A stretch of DNA of 64,000 nucleotides from Halococcoides cellulosivorans (GTDB lineage: Archaea; Halobacteriota; Halobacteria; Halobacteriales; Haloarculaceae): the NCBI RefSeq assembly GCF_003058365.1, contig NZ_CP028858.1:744001-808000 (forward strand), given 5' to 3'. Every line of letters starts with the position of its first letter. Positions within the stretch are counted from its first letter, which is position 1. A program made the translations under genes and the position numbers. Of the stretch, positions 47,130-56,081 are shown one piece after another. Below the pieces are notes generated by a model. It was not told the DNA's origin. It worked only from the letters and a program-made list of their open reading frames with translations, and ran no database searches.

Positions 47130-48050
47130 TCATTCGTACTCCTCCCGGTAGTGAGCGGCGATGCGGTTGCTCGCCAGGTTCATCGCGAACGTGATGACGA
47201 ACAGCGTGAGACCAATCGCGAACATGCTGTCGTAGATGACGCCGGCGGCATTCTCGGCGTTGACGAGGTGGATCATCGCGGCGGTCATCGGCTGGTTCGA
47301 CTGGAAGAGATTCGAGAGCGGGGCGGTGATATCGAGTAGTTGGGGGCTCTGGCCCATCGCGACGGCGACGATCATCGTCTCGCCGATCGCTCGCGAGATG
47401 GCGAGGATGTACGACGAGAAGATGCCCGAGACCGCTGCCGGAACGACGACGGTGGTCGTGACCTCGAATTTCGTCGCGCCGAGGCCGTAACTCGCCCGGC
47501 GAAGCGAATCGGGCACCGCGCTCATCGCGTCTTCGCTCAGGCTGGAGACCATCGGGATGATCATGATCCCGACCATGATCGACGCGCTGAGCACGTTGAA
47601 CGTATCGACGGGAATCCCGAACGCCGCCAGGAACGGTGTGACATAAACCAGCGCGAAGTAGCCGTAGACGACCGTCGGGATCCCGGCGAGGATCTCCAGA
47701 GCGGGCTTGAGGACTCCCCGCGCCCGCTCGCTGGCGTACTCGCTGAGGTAGATCGCTGCGGCGAGACCGATCGGAAGCGCGACCGCCGCCGAGAGTACGA
47801 CCACGAGGAGCGTCCCCGAGAGCGCGGGCAAGACGCCGAGTTGGCGCTGATCGATGATCCACTCCGTCCCGGTCAAAAAGGCGATCGGGTCGTAGGCGGC
47901 GAAAAAGTCCAGCGCACCACGCACGAGCACGACCACGATGCCGAGTGTCACGAGGATCGTGAGAGCCGCGCACGCAAAGAGGGCGTATCGGTAGAGACGC
48001 TCCCGTCGAGCGCCGTCGGGTGGAGTCGTGATCGCCCGTTCGGTACTCAT
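47130..48050 (-). CDS. pstC: phosphate ABC transporter permease
   Basis: A 306-aa permease with six hydrophobic segments. The EAA loop lies at DAMSAVPDSLRRASYGLGAT. The N-terminus MSTERAITTPPDG is cytosolic. It is 25 bp before pstA and 55 bp after pstS, in one transcript. Confidence 0.94.
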   Translation of the reverse strand: MSTERAITTPPDGARRERLYRYALFACAALTILVTLGIVVVLVRGALDFFAAYDPIAFLTGTEWIIDQRQLGVLPALSGTLLVVVLSAAVALPIGLAAAIYLSEYASERARGVLKPALEILAGIPTVVYGYFALVYVTPFLAAFGIPVDTFNVLSASIMVGIMIIPMVSSLSEDAMSAVPDSLRRASYGLGATKFEVTTTVVVPAAVSGIFSSYILAISRAIGETMIVAVAMGQSPQLLDITAPLSNLFQSNQPMTAAMIHLVNAENAAGVIYDSMFAIGLTLFVITFAMNLASNRIAAHYREEYE

Positions 48051-48105
48051 CGACGGTCCCTCCCGTGGGGGTCGGTCATCGTCGGACGATTCCAGTCCGG
48101 TCCCG

Positions 48106-49062
48106 TCATGGTCGTTCGCGAAGCAGTTTCGAGAGGTTCTCGTCTCTGATCGACTCGCTCACGGGCACGTATCCGACCTCGCTGACCCAGTCGGTCGCGG
48201 CCCGTTCGAGATAGAAGGCGACGAACTCGAAGACGGCGTCCCGGGCCAGTGCGTCACGATCCACGTAGATGAACAGCGGGCGGGTCATCGGATACGTGCC
48301 CTCGACGGCGTTGTCCAGGGTCGGTGCCCCACACCCGTCGCCGCCGTCGACCGGGACGGCTTTGACCCGGTCGCTGTTCTCGGTGTAGTACGCGTACCCG
48401 AAATATCCCATCGCGTGGGGGTCGTCCTCGATCCCCTGAATGATGATGTTGTCTTTCTCGGTCTGTTCGTGGTTCGGGGTGTGATTCAGATCCTCACCGA
48501 CGACGTGGTTGTCGAACCAGTCGTACGTCCCGGAGGTCGGCGCCGGCCCGAACAGTTTGATGGGTTCCTCCGGCCACTCCGAGCGGACGTCAGACCACCG
48601 CTCGGCCCCGCCTTCGCGCCAGATTTTCGAGAGTTCCTCGTATGTGAGACAGTCCACCCAGTCGGCGTCGTTGTTGACCGCGACGGTCAGTGCGTCACGG
48701 CCGACCTGGAACTCGACGGGGTCGATATCGTTGTCGGCACAGTTCGATCGTTCCGCGTCGGTGATCGGCCGGGAGGCCCCGTTGATGTCCGACGTACCGG
48801 GACAGAAGTGGTTCTTGAACCCGCCACCAGTCCCGGTCGAGTCGACGGTGACGTTGACCGGGTGCTCCTCCATGAAGCGCTCGGCCATCAGATCGGAGAT
48901 CAGATACACCGTACTGGATCCCTTGACGACGACCTGTCCAGTAGGGTCTGACCTGTCCGATCGGACGTTTCTGACACAGCCACCGAGCGCCCCCAGTCCA
49001 CCGGCCCCGAGTCCGAGGAGCAACTCGCGGCGGCTGACCGAACACGCGATCTCGCGTGCCAT
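48106..49062 (-). CDS. pstS: phosphate-binding Tat lipoprotein
   Basis: A 318-aa phosphate-binding protein. The signal SRRELLLGLGAGGLGALGGC combines a twin-arginine motif with a lipobox Cys. The mature part has the PstS signature (VKGSSTVYLISDLMAERF, STGTGGGF, TSDINGASRP) and 'PAPTSGTYDWFD'. It is anchored outside the membrane and hands phosphate to PstC/PstA. It heads the operon. Confidence 0.94.
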   Translation of the reverse strand: MAREIACSVSRRELLLGLGAGGLGALGGCVRNVRSDRSDPTGQVVVKGSSTVYLISDLMAERFMEEHPVNVTVDSTGTGGGFKNHFCPGTSDINGASRPITDAERSNCADNDIDPVEFQVGRDALTVAVNNDADWVDCLTYEELSKIWREGGAERWSDVRSEWPEEPIKLFGPAPTSGTYDWFDNHVVGEDLNHTPNHEQTEKDNIIIQGIEDDPHAMGYFGYAYYTENSDRVKAVPVDGGDGCGAPTLDNAVEGTYPMTRPLFIYVDRDALARDAVFEFVAFYLERAATDWVSEVGYVPVSESIRDENLSKLLRERP

Positions 49063-49352
49063 CGTCGAACCTGAGACGAGAGTCGAATAAGTATGCTACT
49101 ATTATAGCTCATATCTCTATATAGTTATATATACTTCTATTTCTTCTCGTCTTCGAGACAGTCGATGGCCATCGAGGCAACGGACGTGGCAGTCAATTCA
49201 GTACGTCTCTGTACCGGAGTACACCGATCTGAACGGTCTCAAAGGTCCACGAAACTGGGATGTGGGAATTTCGCCATCCCGACGGTGGGCGATTCGCAGA
49301 TGGAGTATATAGAAATGAGTGGATTTACGTTTCTCGTCCGACATCGACGCTT
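49063..49352. promoter_or_regulatory. divergent AT-rich promoter region of pst and the AbrB-PhoU gene
   Basis: The 290 bases hold several TATA-like words: cgaataag (49084-49091) about 27 bp before pstS, tatagttatatatac (about 49120-49134), and gagtatata (near 49302-49310) about 45 bp before the AbrB-PhoU gene. A pyrimidine-rich stretch (ttctatttcttctcg) lies at 49136-49150. No short ORF here is convincing. It is the expected site of phosphate control. Confidence 0.5.
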
Positions 49353-50357
49353 ATGGAGACGCGGAAGGTCCAACTGACGGGTGGGTCGACGTACACTGTC
49401 TCGCTTCCCAAAGAGTGGGCGACCGCGAACGATGTCGAAGCGGGGAGTGAAATCCAGTTCTATCCGGAAGACGAACGGCTGGTCTTGAGCCCCGAGCGTA
49501 GTGACGACCAGTCGACAGGGTCGTTCGACGTGGGGTCACGAGACGGCGCGGCCGCACTCACGCGCGTGGTCATCACCATGTACGTCAGCGGGTTCGACGA
49601 GATCCGTCTGACGGCCGACCGACTCACGGCCGATCAGCGCCAGGTCATCCGCCAGGCGACACAGGGGCTGGTCGGCCTGGAGATCATCGAGGAGACGCCC
49701 GAGCGTGTCGTCCTCCAGGATCTCCTCGACTCCTCGGAACTCGAAATCGAAAACTCCCTGGAGCGAATGCGTCTCGTCGCACTCACGATGGTCCGGGACG
49801 CAGTGACCGCACTCGTCGAGCGCGACGAGGGCCTCGCACGCGACGTGATCGACCGTGACGACGACGTCGACCGACTCTGGTTTATGGTCTCGCGGATATT
49901 CCGGACGGTGTTGCGCAACCCTGCCGCGTCGACGACGGTCGATCTCGACCGGGAGACGGTGTTCGATTACCAGTCCGGGGCCAGACAACTCGAACGCGTC
50001 GCTGACCACGCGACGAAGATCGCCGGCGTCGCCCGTGACGTCGAGACAGTCCCCGAGTCCGTCGTCGCAGACCTCCAGGCCCTCGAAACGGAGGCGACCG
50101 ATCTCTGTGAGACGGCGGTCGACGCCCTCCTCGAATCCGACACCGAGGCTGCGACTCGCGAGGCCGAATCGGTCCTCGAACGACTGCCCGAGGTCACCGA
50201 TCGGGCCCGCGATGTGAGCAACAGCGTCGTCGAAGTCGACGACTCCGAGCGCGCCCAGCGCCTCGGTCTCGTCGTCGACTCACTCTCTCGGACCGCCGAT
50301 TACGGCGGTAACGTGGCCGAGAGCGCGTTTCTCAGCGCGACGCCACGCCCGGAGTAG
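49353..50357 (+). CDS. AbrB-domain PhoU-family regulator
   Basis: A 334-aa protein. The N-terminal AbrB/SpoVT-like swapped-hairpin domain is METRKVQLTGGSTYTVSLP plus KEWATANDVEAGSEI. Two PhoU-like helical repeats follow (about 130-330), the first with SLERMRLVALTMVRDAVTAL. It is divergent from the pst operon and probably regulates it by DNA binding. A comparable arrangement is known from other haloarchaea (memory, not checked). Confidence 0.87.
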   Translation: METRKVQLTGGSTYTVSLPKEWATANDVEAGSEIQFYPEDERLVLSPERSDDQSTGSFDVGSRDGAAALTRVVITMYVSGFDEIRLTADRLTADQRQVIRQATQGLVGLEIIEETPERVVLQDLLDSSELEIENSLERMRLVALTMVRDAVTALVERDEGLARDVIDRDDDVDRLWFMVSRIFRTVLRNPAASTTVDLDRETVFDYQSGARQLERVADHATKIAGVARDVETVPESVVADLQALETEATDLCETAVDALLESDTEAATREAESVLERLPEVTDRARDVSNSVVEVDDSERAQRLGLVVDSLSRTADYGGNVAESAFLSATPRPE

Positions 50358-50435
50358 CACTCGCGGAGCCACTCGACTCACGGGAAATCGGCCCAGTTCT
50401 TTACATAGCGACGGACCGTAGCTCTGAGGACAGCG

Positions 50436-51299
50436 ATGGCAGAGGGCGAATCGAAAATTGCCGAGCACAAGGGCCAGGTGATGCACGCCGTACGCGAGGG
50501 GCGTGAGGTCCACGACGCCGAGTGGCGACCGGTCCGGATCGTCCTCACGACCGAGCGCCTCGTTCTGGTGGGCGAAGAACAGACCGCCATTCCGCTCGAC
50601 GACGTCGAACGCTCCGAAGATCGGTACGACGTCAATCAGGCCGCCGCGACGACGGCCACCTACACCGCGATTTCGGTCGGTGAGGACGTCTATCTGATCG
50701 ACGCGACCGAACAGCAGTCCTTCGAGACCGACTACTTCCAGGCGCTGATCGACGGCGAGATCATCCGCGCGAAACATCCGGCGATCGTCGGCGGCGTCGT
50801 CCAGGATTCGCCCTGGTCGAAAGCGAAAGTGAAGATCACCGACGAGGCAGTCAAACTCGCCCTCGCAGACGGTTCGCGAGCGGTGATCGGGCGTGACGAC
50901 ATCGGTGACGTCGAGACCGAGACCCGAGAGATCGACGGCGAACGACGGGAGGTGTTCGAGGTCGAACACACCGATCCGGAGGGCCGGAGTGTCGAGACTC
51001 ACGTCACCGGCGCGGATCGCCACCTCGCGGTGCTCGAAACCGTGCTTCGACAGGGCGTCGAACAGATCGAAGCGAATCTCGATCTGAGTGGGATCGAAAA
51101 ACGGGTCGTCATGGCGTTGCACTCGGGGGTCTCGTCGTTCGATCTTCCCGAGTTCGTCGACGCCGACGTCGAACGCGTCGAGGAAATCTTCGATCAGTTG
51201 ATCGAGTACGACGTCGTCGAGGTCGACCGTGAGCGCACGGAAGTCGAATTGACGCCGGAGGGGCGGCGTGTCGCGGGCGAGACGATGGGCGAGCAGTGA
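50436..51299 (+). CDS. cheF: chemotaxis protein CheF-like (DUF439)
   Basis: A 287-aa protein. It starts with KIAEHKGQVMHAVREGREV, then strands RIVLTTERLVLVGEEQTAI, RYDVNQAAATTATYTAI and VYLIDATEQQSFETDYFQ, and ends in a winged-helix-like domain (LHSGVSSFDLPEFVDADVE). This matches CheF, which in Halobacterium links the Che proteins to the archaellum. No other che or arl gene is near. Sequence memory supports the family; the function is by analogy. Confidence 0.75.
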   Translation: MAEGESKIAEHKGQVMHAVREGREVHDAEWRPVRIVLTTERLVLVGEEQTAIPLDDVERSEDRYDVNQAAATTATYTAISVGEDVYLIDATEQQSFETDYFQALIDGEIIRAKHPAIVGGVVQDSPWSKAKVKITDEAVKLALADGSRAVIGRDDIGDVETETREIDGERREVFEVEHTDPEGRSVETHVTGADRHLAVLETVLRQGVEQIEANLDLSGIEKRVVMALHSGVSSFDLPEFVDADVERVEEIFDQLIEYDVVEVDRERTEVELTPEGRRVAGETMGEQ

Positions 51300-51324
51300 G
51301 TCGAGGGCCGCCTCGATCGACCGC

Positions 51325-52236
51325 TCACCCGAGTAGGGCCGGGAGGAGATCGCTGAACAGGTGCGCCGCGATCGCCAGGACGACGACGCTCGCGATCACC
51401 TGCGAGGCCGCGTGGACGGTTCGGCCCCACGCCTTGGTCATCTTGAACAGCGATCCCGCACCGCCGCCGATCAGCGCCATCGTCGAGACGATCGCGACCG
51501 CGTAGGCCAGCACCGCCCCGGCGACGAGCGTCCAGTGTTCGCCCATCGCGACCGTGACGAACGCGATCATCGACACCGGTGGTGAGAGCGTAAAGAGTGC
51601 GCCGACGGTCCCGATCTTCAGATAGCCCAGCGCACCGTGATCGTGAGTGTGATCGGTGTCGTCGGGGTGTGCATGATCGGTGGATTCGAAATGCGCACTG
51701 CCGTCGGCGTGATCGTGATCGACGGACCGATCGGACAGCCAGCGAGACACCCGGCCCGGAAGGTGGACGTGCGTGTGAGCGTGGCGCTCGCCGTCGTGGT
51801 CGTGATCGTGTCGGTGGACGAGCGTGCGCGCGCCACTCGCGCCGAGATACAGGCCGAGCGCGGTGAGGACGACGCCGACGAACACCAGGCCCACCTGTTC
51901 GTACACCGCCGGGAACTCCGTGGTCCCCAGAACGGCGGTGGCGACGGCGATCCAGACGACCACCAGGACGACGTGGCCCGTCGCGAAACACCCGCCGACG
52001 AGCGCCGAGAGCTTCGGATCGCCCGCTTCGTGTGTCAATGCGGTGATCCCCGCGACGTGGTCGGGTTCGATGGCGTGGGTCACGCCCAGCGTCGCGGCGG
52101 CCGCGAGCAACCCCACTTCGAGGTGGCCCGCCCACAGTCCGGCCACGACCACGATCGCGGCTACTGCCACCCCTGCGATCCCGATCACCGACGGCGTCGG
52201 AACGCGACTACCTCCCGTGGTCGATCCGTCTGTCAT
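51325..52236 (-). CDS. NicO/UreH-like metal permease with His-rich loop
   Basis: A 303-aa membrane protein with about seven TM helices. It has the pattern VTHAIEPDHVAGITALTHEA near residue 52 (HxxxxDH, metal-binding in NicO-type nickel/cobalt transporters). A large soluble loop at about 140-210 is packed with His and Asp (HRHDHDHDGERHAHTHVH and more). Nickel or cobalt transport or efflux is likely. Convergent with cheF. Confidence 0.78.
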   Translation of the reverse strand: MTDGSTTGGSRVPTPSVIGIAGVAVAAIVVVAGLWAGHLEVGLLAAAATLGVTHAIEPDHVAGITALTHEAGDPKLSALVGGCFATGHVVLVVVWIAVATAVLGTTEFPAVYEQVGLVFVGVVLTALGLYLGASGARTLVHRHDHDHDGERHAHTHVHLPGRVSRWLSDRSVDHDHADGSAHFESTDHAHPDDTDHTHDHGALGYLKIGTVGALFTLSPPVSMIAFVTVAMGEHWTLVAGAVLAYAVAIVSTMALIGGGAGSLFKMTKAWGRTVHAASQVIASVVVLAIAAHLFSDLLPALLG

Positions 52237-52329
52237 CGACCGATCTGTCCGCCGGAGCGGGGGTAATACTTTCGATACTGCTCGTAATATCGGGGCTGGA
52301 CTTTTGATCGGCCGTCCTGTAGCGGACGT

Positions 52330-52686
52330 ATGGACGCCGATCCGGTCGAACTCGGGGTCGACCTCCTCGCGAACTCCGAGGACGACCGGCTCTCGCTGTC
52401 GGCGGCGGTCGACCGACTGGAGGCGATCACGTCCGACCCCGCGATCACGCGCGAGATTCTGGATACCGCGGCGATGCGTGGGGTCATCGACCGGGAGGAT
52501 GCTATCATTCACGTCACGTCGGGGTCGTTCGTTCGTCTTCAGCGCCAGGTCGTCCGACGCGACGGCGAGTATTCGTGTCGGCGCTGTGGCGCGGGCCTCT
52601 CGACGGGCCACTTCGTCGAGTTGGAATCGGGCGATCTGGGCCCGTTCGGGCCGGATTGCGTGCGGAAGATCCTGGGTCGAGACTGA
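52330..52686 (+). CDS. DUF5830-like haloarchaeal zinc protein
   Basis: A 118-aa protein. The N-terminal about 65 residues form a helical, winged-helix-like part (LSLSAAVDRLEAITSDPA), and the C-terminus is a Cys module, CRRCGAGLSTGHFVEL then GPFGPDCVRKI. It matches a conserved haloarchaeal family as I recall it. Function unknown. It is divergent from the permease. Confidence 0.78.
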   Translation: MDADPVELGVDLLANSEDDRLSLSAAVDRLEAITSDPAITREILDTAAMRGVIDREDAIIHVTSGSFVRLQRQVVRRDGEYSCRRCGAGLSTGHFVELESGDLGPFGPDCVRKILGRD

Positions 52687-52881
52687 GTGGGGGCCCGCTC
52701 AAACCCGGGCGCTCCAGTCGGATTTCGAGACCGATCCCCCGATCGTTTCCGCTCTAATCGGCCCGACGTGGTGGAGTGTCGCGGACGCGCTCACACTTTC
52801 ACTCCGGTCCCATCTCGTTTAACATCCGGGCCGCCCTGCGCACTGTCGTTCACGAGGACCATCGAATCCGTCTCGAACCAC

Positions 52882-52899
52882 CAGCGGTATAACCCGCTG
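52882..52899. promoter_or_regulatory. palindrome over the TATA element upstream of nrdJ
   Basis: CAGCGGTATAACCCGCTG has perfect 6-bp arms around tataac. It is in the 335-base gap before nrdJ, about 130 bp from the start codon. A repressor here could block TBP binding. No cobalamin riboswitch or other RNA element is recognisable in the gap. Confidence 0.45.
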
Positions 52900-53021
52900 T
52901 GTCCACCCCCACGACACCCACTTCGCAGCATGATGATCCACCCCAGAATTCACCATTCGGTCCGTTCCGACCGCAACGCTTTCGAATCGACGACTGACGC
53001 TCTCGCCGGGAGGACCGACGC

Positions 53022-56000
53022 GTGAGCGAACAGTCCCACTCCGCGGCGGAGGTCACCCTGCCGATCAAACGCACCGAGGGTGACACGCTCGCAGAGCGTT
53101 TGACCGACAACGCCTACCACAACATCCTCCCCGCACGGTATCTCCGCAAGGACGCCGAGGGCGACCTCGTCGAACAGCAAGAGGACCTCTTCGACCGCGT
53201 CGCGAAAAACATCGCCCTCGCGGAGGCCGTCTTCGAGGCCGAGAAACGCGACGAGACCGTCACCGTCACGCCCGACCAGATCAAGCCCGACCACCCCCGT
53301 CGGGACGAACTCGCCGCCGAGGTCTTCGGCGCGGGCGTCGGCGTCGAGGACGACGCCGAGACCGCCCTCTCGGTGTACAACGTCAACAAGTTCGCCTACG
53401 AGACGATCGTCCCCGAACTCCCCACCGAGATCCGCGAGCACGTCGAATCGATCGCCGAGGAGTTCCAGGAGTTGATGGAACACCTCTCCTTCATGCCGAA
53501 CAGTCCGACCCTCATGAACGCCGGCGACGAACTCCAGCAGCTCTCGGCGTGTTTCGTGGACTCTCCCGACGACGACATGGAGGACATCCACGAAACTGTC
53601 AAAGAAGCGGCAGAAATTTTCCAGAGCGGGGGCGGAATGGGGTATGCATTCTGGCAATTGCGCCCGTACGGCGACTCTGTCGGCAGTACGGGTGGCGTCG
53701 CGTCCGGTCCGATCACGTTCATGCGGACGTTCGACCAGGCCTGTGAGACGATCGCTCAGGGCGGGGCCCGACGCGGGGCCCAGATGGGCGTCATGCGCGT
53801 CTCACACCCGGACGTCATCCAGTTCATTCACGCGAAGAACAAAGACGTCTCGCTGGCGCACACCCTGCGCCTGAACGACCCCGACGACTTCACGCACACC
53901 TCCTTCGCGGACGCACTCGACGAGGCCCGCGAACTCATCGACGAGGACGGCAAGGTGCCCAAACACCTGCGCAACGCCGTCGAGGGCCACCTCTCGAATT
54001 TCAACATCTCCGTCGGGATCACCGACGACTTCATGGAGGCCGTCAAAAACGACGCAGAGTTCACCTTCACCAACCCGCGCACGGGCGAGCCCCACGTCGC
54101 GACTGCAGAGACTGCCGAACTCTACGAGATGTTCGGACTCGGCGAGTACGTCGAGACCGGCGAGGTGCTCTCTGTCCCGGCGGTCGAGCTGTGGGAGGAC
54201 ATCGTCGAGGGCGCTCACGAGAACGGCGAACCCGGCGTGATCTACCTCGAACGCGTCAACGAGGAGCATTCGTTCGACGTCGAGGAATATTCCGACCACA
54301 GAATCCTTGCAACAAACCCCTGCGGCGAGCAGCCGCTCGAAGAGTACGAGGCCTGCAATCTGGGCCACATCAACCTCTCGACGGTCGCCGCCCAAGACGC
54401 CCCGGACTGGCGGGTCTGGTCCGAGCGTCACGCCGACGAGTACGCCGACCGCGAGGCCGCGATCGAGGCGTATCTCGACGAGGCGCTGGACACCGCAGAA
54501 CTCGATCGGCGCATCGAGATGGGGACGCGCTTCCTCGAAAACGTCGTCACCATGTCGGATTTCCCGGTCGACGAGATCGACGAGACGGTCCGCGCGATGC
54601 GGAAGATCGGGCTGGGAATCATGGGCCTCGCCCAGTTATACATCCAGCTGGGCGTCGAGTACGGTAGCGAGGAGGCCGACGAGATCGCCCGCCAGGTGAT
54701 GACGACGATCAATCACGGCTCGAAGTGGGCCTCCCACGAACTTGCCGAGGAGCGCGGCTCCTTTGCCGACTGGGACGAGTCGAAATACGCCGATCCGACG
54801 GCGTACGCCGACTGGTTCGAACACTACGTGGGCGAAGACGCCGCTGAGTGGGCCGACGGCTTCGAGATTCGCAATCACAACACGACGACCATCGCGCCGA
54901 CCGGGACGACGAGCATGGTCGGCAACACCACCGGTGGGTGTGAGCCCGTCTACAACGTTGCGTACTACAAGAACGTCTCCGACGACGTCCAGGGCGACGA
55001 GATGCTCGTCGAGTTCGACGACTACTTCCTGCGTGTCCTGGAGGCCAACGACGTCGACGTCGAGGCGGTCAAAGCGGAAGCCCAGGAACAGATGGCCGCA
55101 AACGAATTCGACGGCGTCACCGGCCTGACGACCGTGCCCGACGCCATCGGAGAACTGTTCGTCACGACGGGCGACCTCTCCCCGCGTCAGCACGCTTCGA
55201 TCCAGTGTGCGCTCCAGGACGGCGTGGACAGCGCCATCTCGAAGACGGTGAACGCGCCGAACGACTCGACCATCGACGACGCCCGGTCGGTCTTCGAGTG
55301 GGTGTACGACCACGGCGGGAAAGGCGTCACCTACTACCGTGACGGGACGCGCTCGAAGCAGGTGCTGACGACGCGCGCCCAGAACGCCGAGTTCGCGGAT
55401 ATGGACCCCGAGGAGATCGTCACCCAGATCGAGGACATCTTCGGGGGCCTCGCTGAGTTCCTCGACGACGAGGCGGTCCGGGAGGCAATCGAGGCCGACG
55501 TGGAGGACATGCTCGGCGCGGACGGTCAGTACGCCACGAAACGGCCCCGGCCGGACGTGCTCCACGGCGTGACCCAGCGCGTCGACACGGGATACGGCAA
55601 GCTGTACGTCAACATCAACGAGGACGATCAGGGCCGGCCGTTCGAGTTGTTCGCGAACATCGGCAACTCGGGCGGGTTCACCGCGTCGTTCACCGAGTCG
55701 CTCGCAAAGACCGTCTCGACGGCGCTCCGCAGTGGCGTCGACCCCCACGAGATCGCTGACGAACTCCAGGGGATTCGCTCACCCAAGGTCGCCTGGGACA
55801 AAGGCGAGCAGATCCAGTCGATTCCCGACGCGATTGGGACGGCGATGCAGCGGTATCTCGACGACGACATCGAACGCGCGTATCCTCAGCAACGCACGCT
55901 CGAAGAGACGGCCGACGACGAGGAGGACGCGACTCAGACGACCGCGGAGGCCGACCAGCAGGCGATCATCGACAACGGCGAGAGCCCCGAGTGTCCCGAC

Positions 56001-56072
56001 TGTGGGTCGATGTCGCTGTACTACTCCGAGGGCTGCAAGACCTGCGAGTCGTGTGGCTGGTCGGAGTGCTGA
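53022..56072 (+). CDS. nrdJ: adenosylcobalamin-dependent ribonucleoside-diphosphate reductase (class II)
   Basis: A 1016-aa enzyme that reduces ribonucleotides with a B12 radical. The GTG start gives MSEQSHSAAEVTLPIKRTEG. The barrel motifs are FMPNSPTLMNAG, FQSGGGMGYAFWQLRP and the active-site ATNPCGEQPLEEYEACNLGH; the radical-loop region follows. The C-terminus has CPDCGSMSLYYSEGCKTCE, a zinc-ribbon/redox Cys tail. A class II enzyme needs adenosylcobalamin. It is the largest gene of the right half and appears monocistronic. Confidence 0.96.
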   Translation: MSEQSHSAAEVTLPIKRTEGDTLAERLTDNAYHNILPARYLRKDAEGDLVEQQEDLFDRVAKNIALAEAVFEAEKRDETVTVTPDQIKPDHPRRDELAAEVFGAGVGVEDDAETALSVYNVNKFAYETIVPELPTEIREHVESIAEEFQELMEHLSFMPNSPTLMNAGDELQQLSACFVDSPDDDMEDIHETVKEAAEIFQSGGGMGYAFWQLRPYGDSVGSTGGVASGPITFMRTFDQACETIAQGGARRGAQMGVMRVSHPDVIQFIHAKNKDVSLAHTLRLNDPDDFTHTSFADALDEARELIDEDGKVPKHLRNAVEGHLSNFNISVGITDDFMEAVKNDAEFTFTNPRTGEPHVATAETAELYEMFGLGEYVETGEVLSVPAVELWEDIVEGAHENGEPGVIYLERVNEEHSFDVEEYSDHRILATNPCGEQPLEEYEACNLGHINLSTVAAQDAPDWRVWSERHADEYADREAAIEAYLDEALDTAELDRRIEMGTRFLENVVTMSDFPVDEIDETVRAMRKIGLGIMGLAQLYIQLGVEYGSEEADEIARQVMTTINHGSKWASHELAEERGSFADWDESKYADPTAYADWFEHYVGEDAAEWADGFEIRNHNTTTIAPTGTTSMVGNTTGGCEPVYNVAYYKNVSDDVQGDEMLVEFDDYFLRVLEANDVDVEAVKAEAQEQMAANEFDGVTGLTTVPDAIGELFVTTGDLSPRQHASIQCALQDGVDSAISKTVNAPNDSTIDDARSVFEWVYDHGGKGVTYYRDGTRSKQVLTTRAQNAEFADMDPEEIVTQIEDIFGGLAEFLDDEAVREAIEADVEDMLGADGQYATKRPRPDVLHGVTQRVDTGYGKLYVNINEDDQGRPFELFANIGNSGGFTASFTESLAKTVSTALRSGVDPHEIADELQGIRSPKVAWDKGEQIQSIPDAIGTAMQRYLDDDIERAYPQQRTLEETADDEEDATQTTAEADQQAIIDNGESPECPDCGSMSLYYSEGCKTCESCGWSEC

Positions 56073-56081
56073 AGCGCTGAT

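Noticed and set aside
52687-53021. Cobalamin riboswitch before nrdJ
   Set aside because: No B12-box-like sequence or conserved fold is recognisable; only a TATA-centred palindrome.
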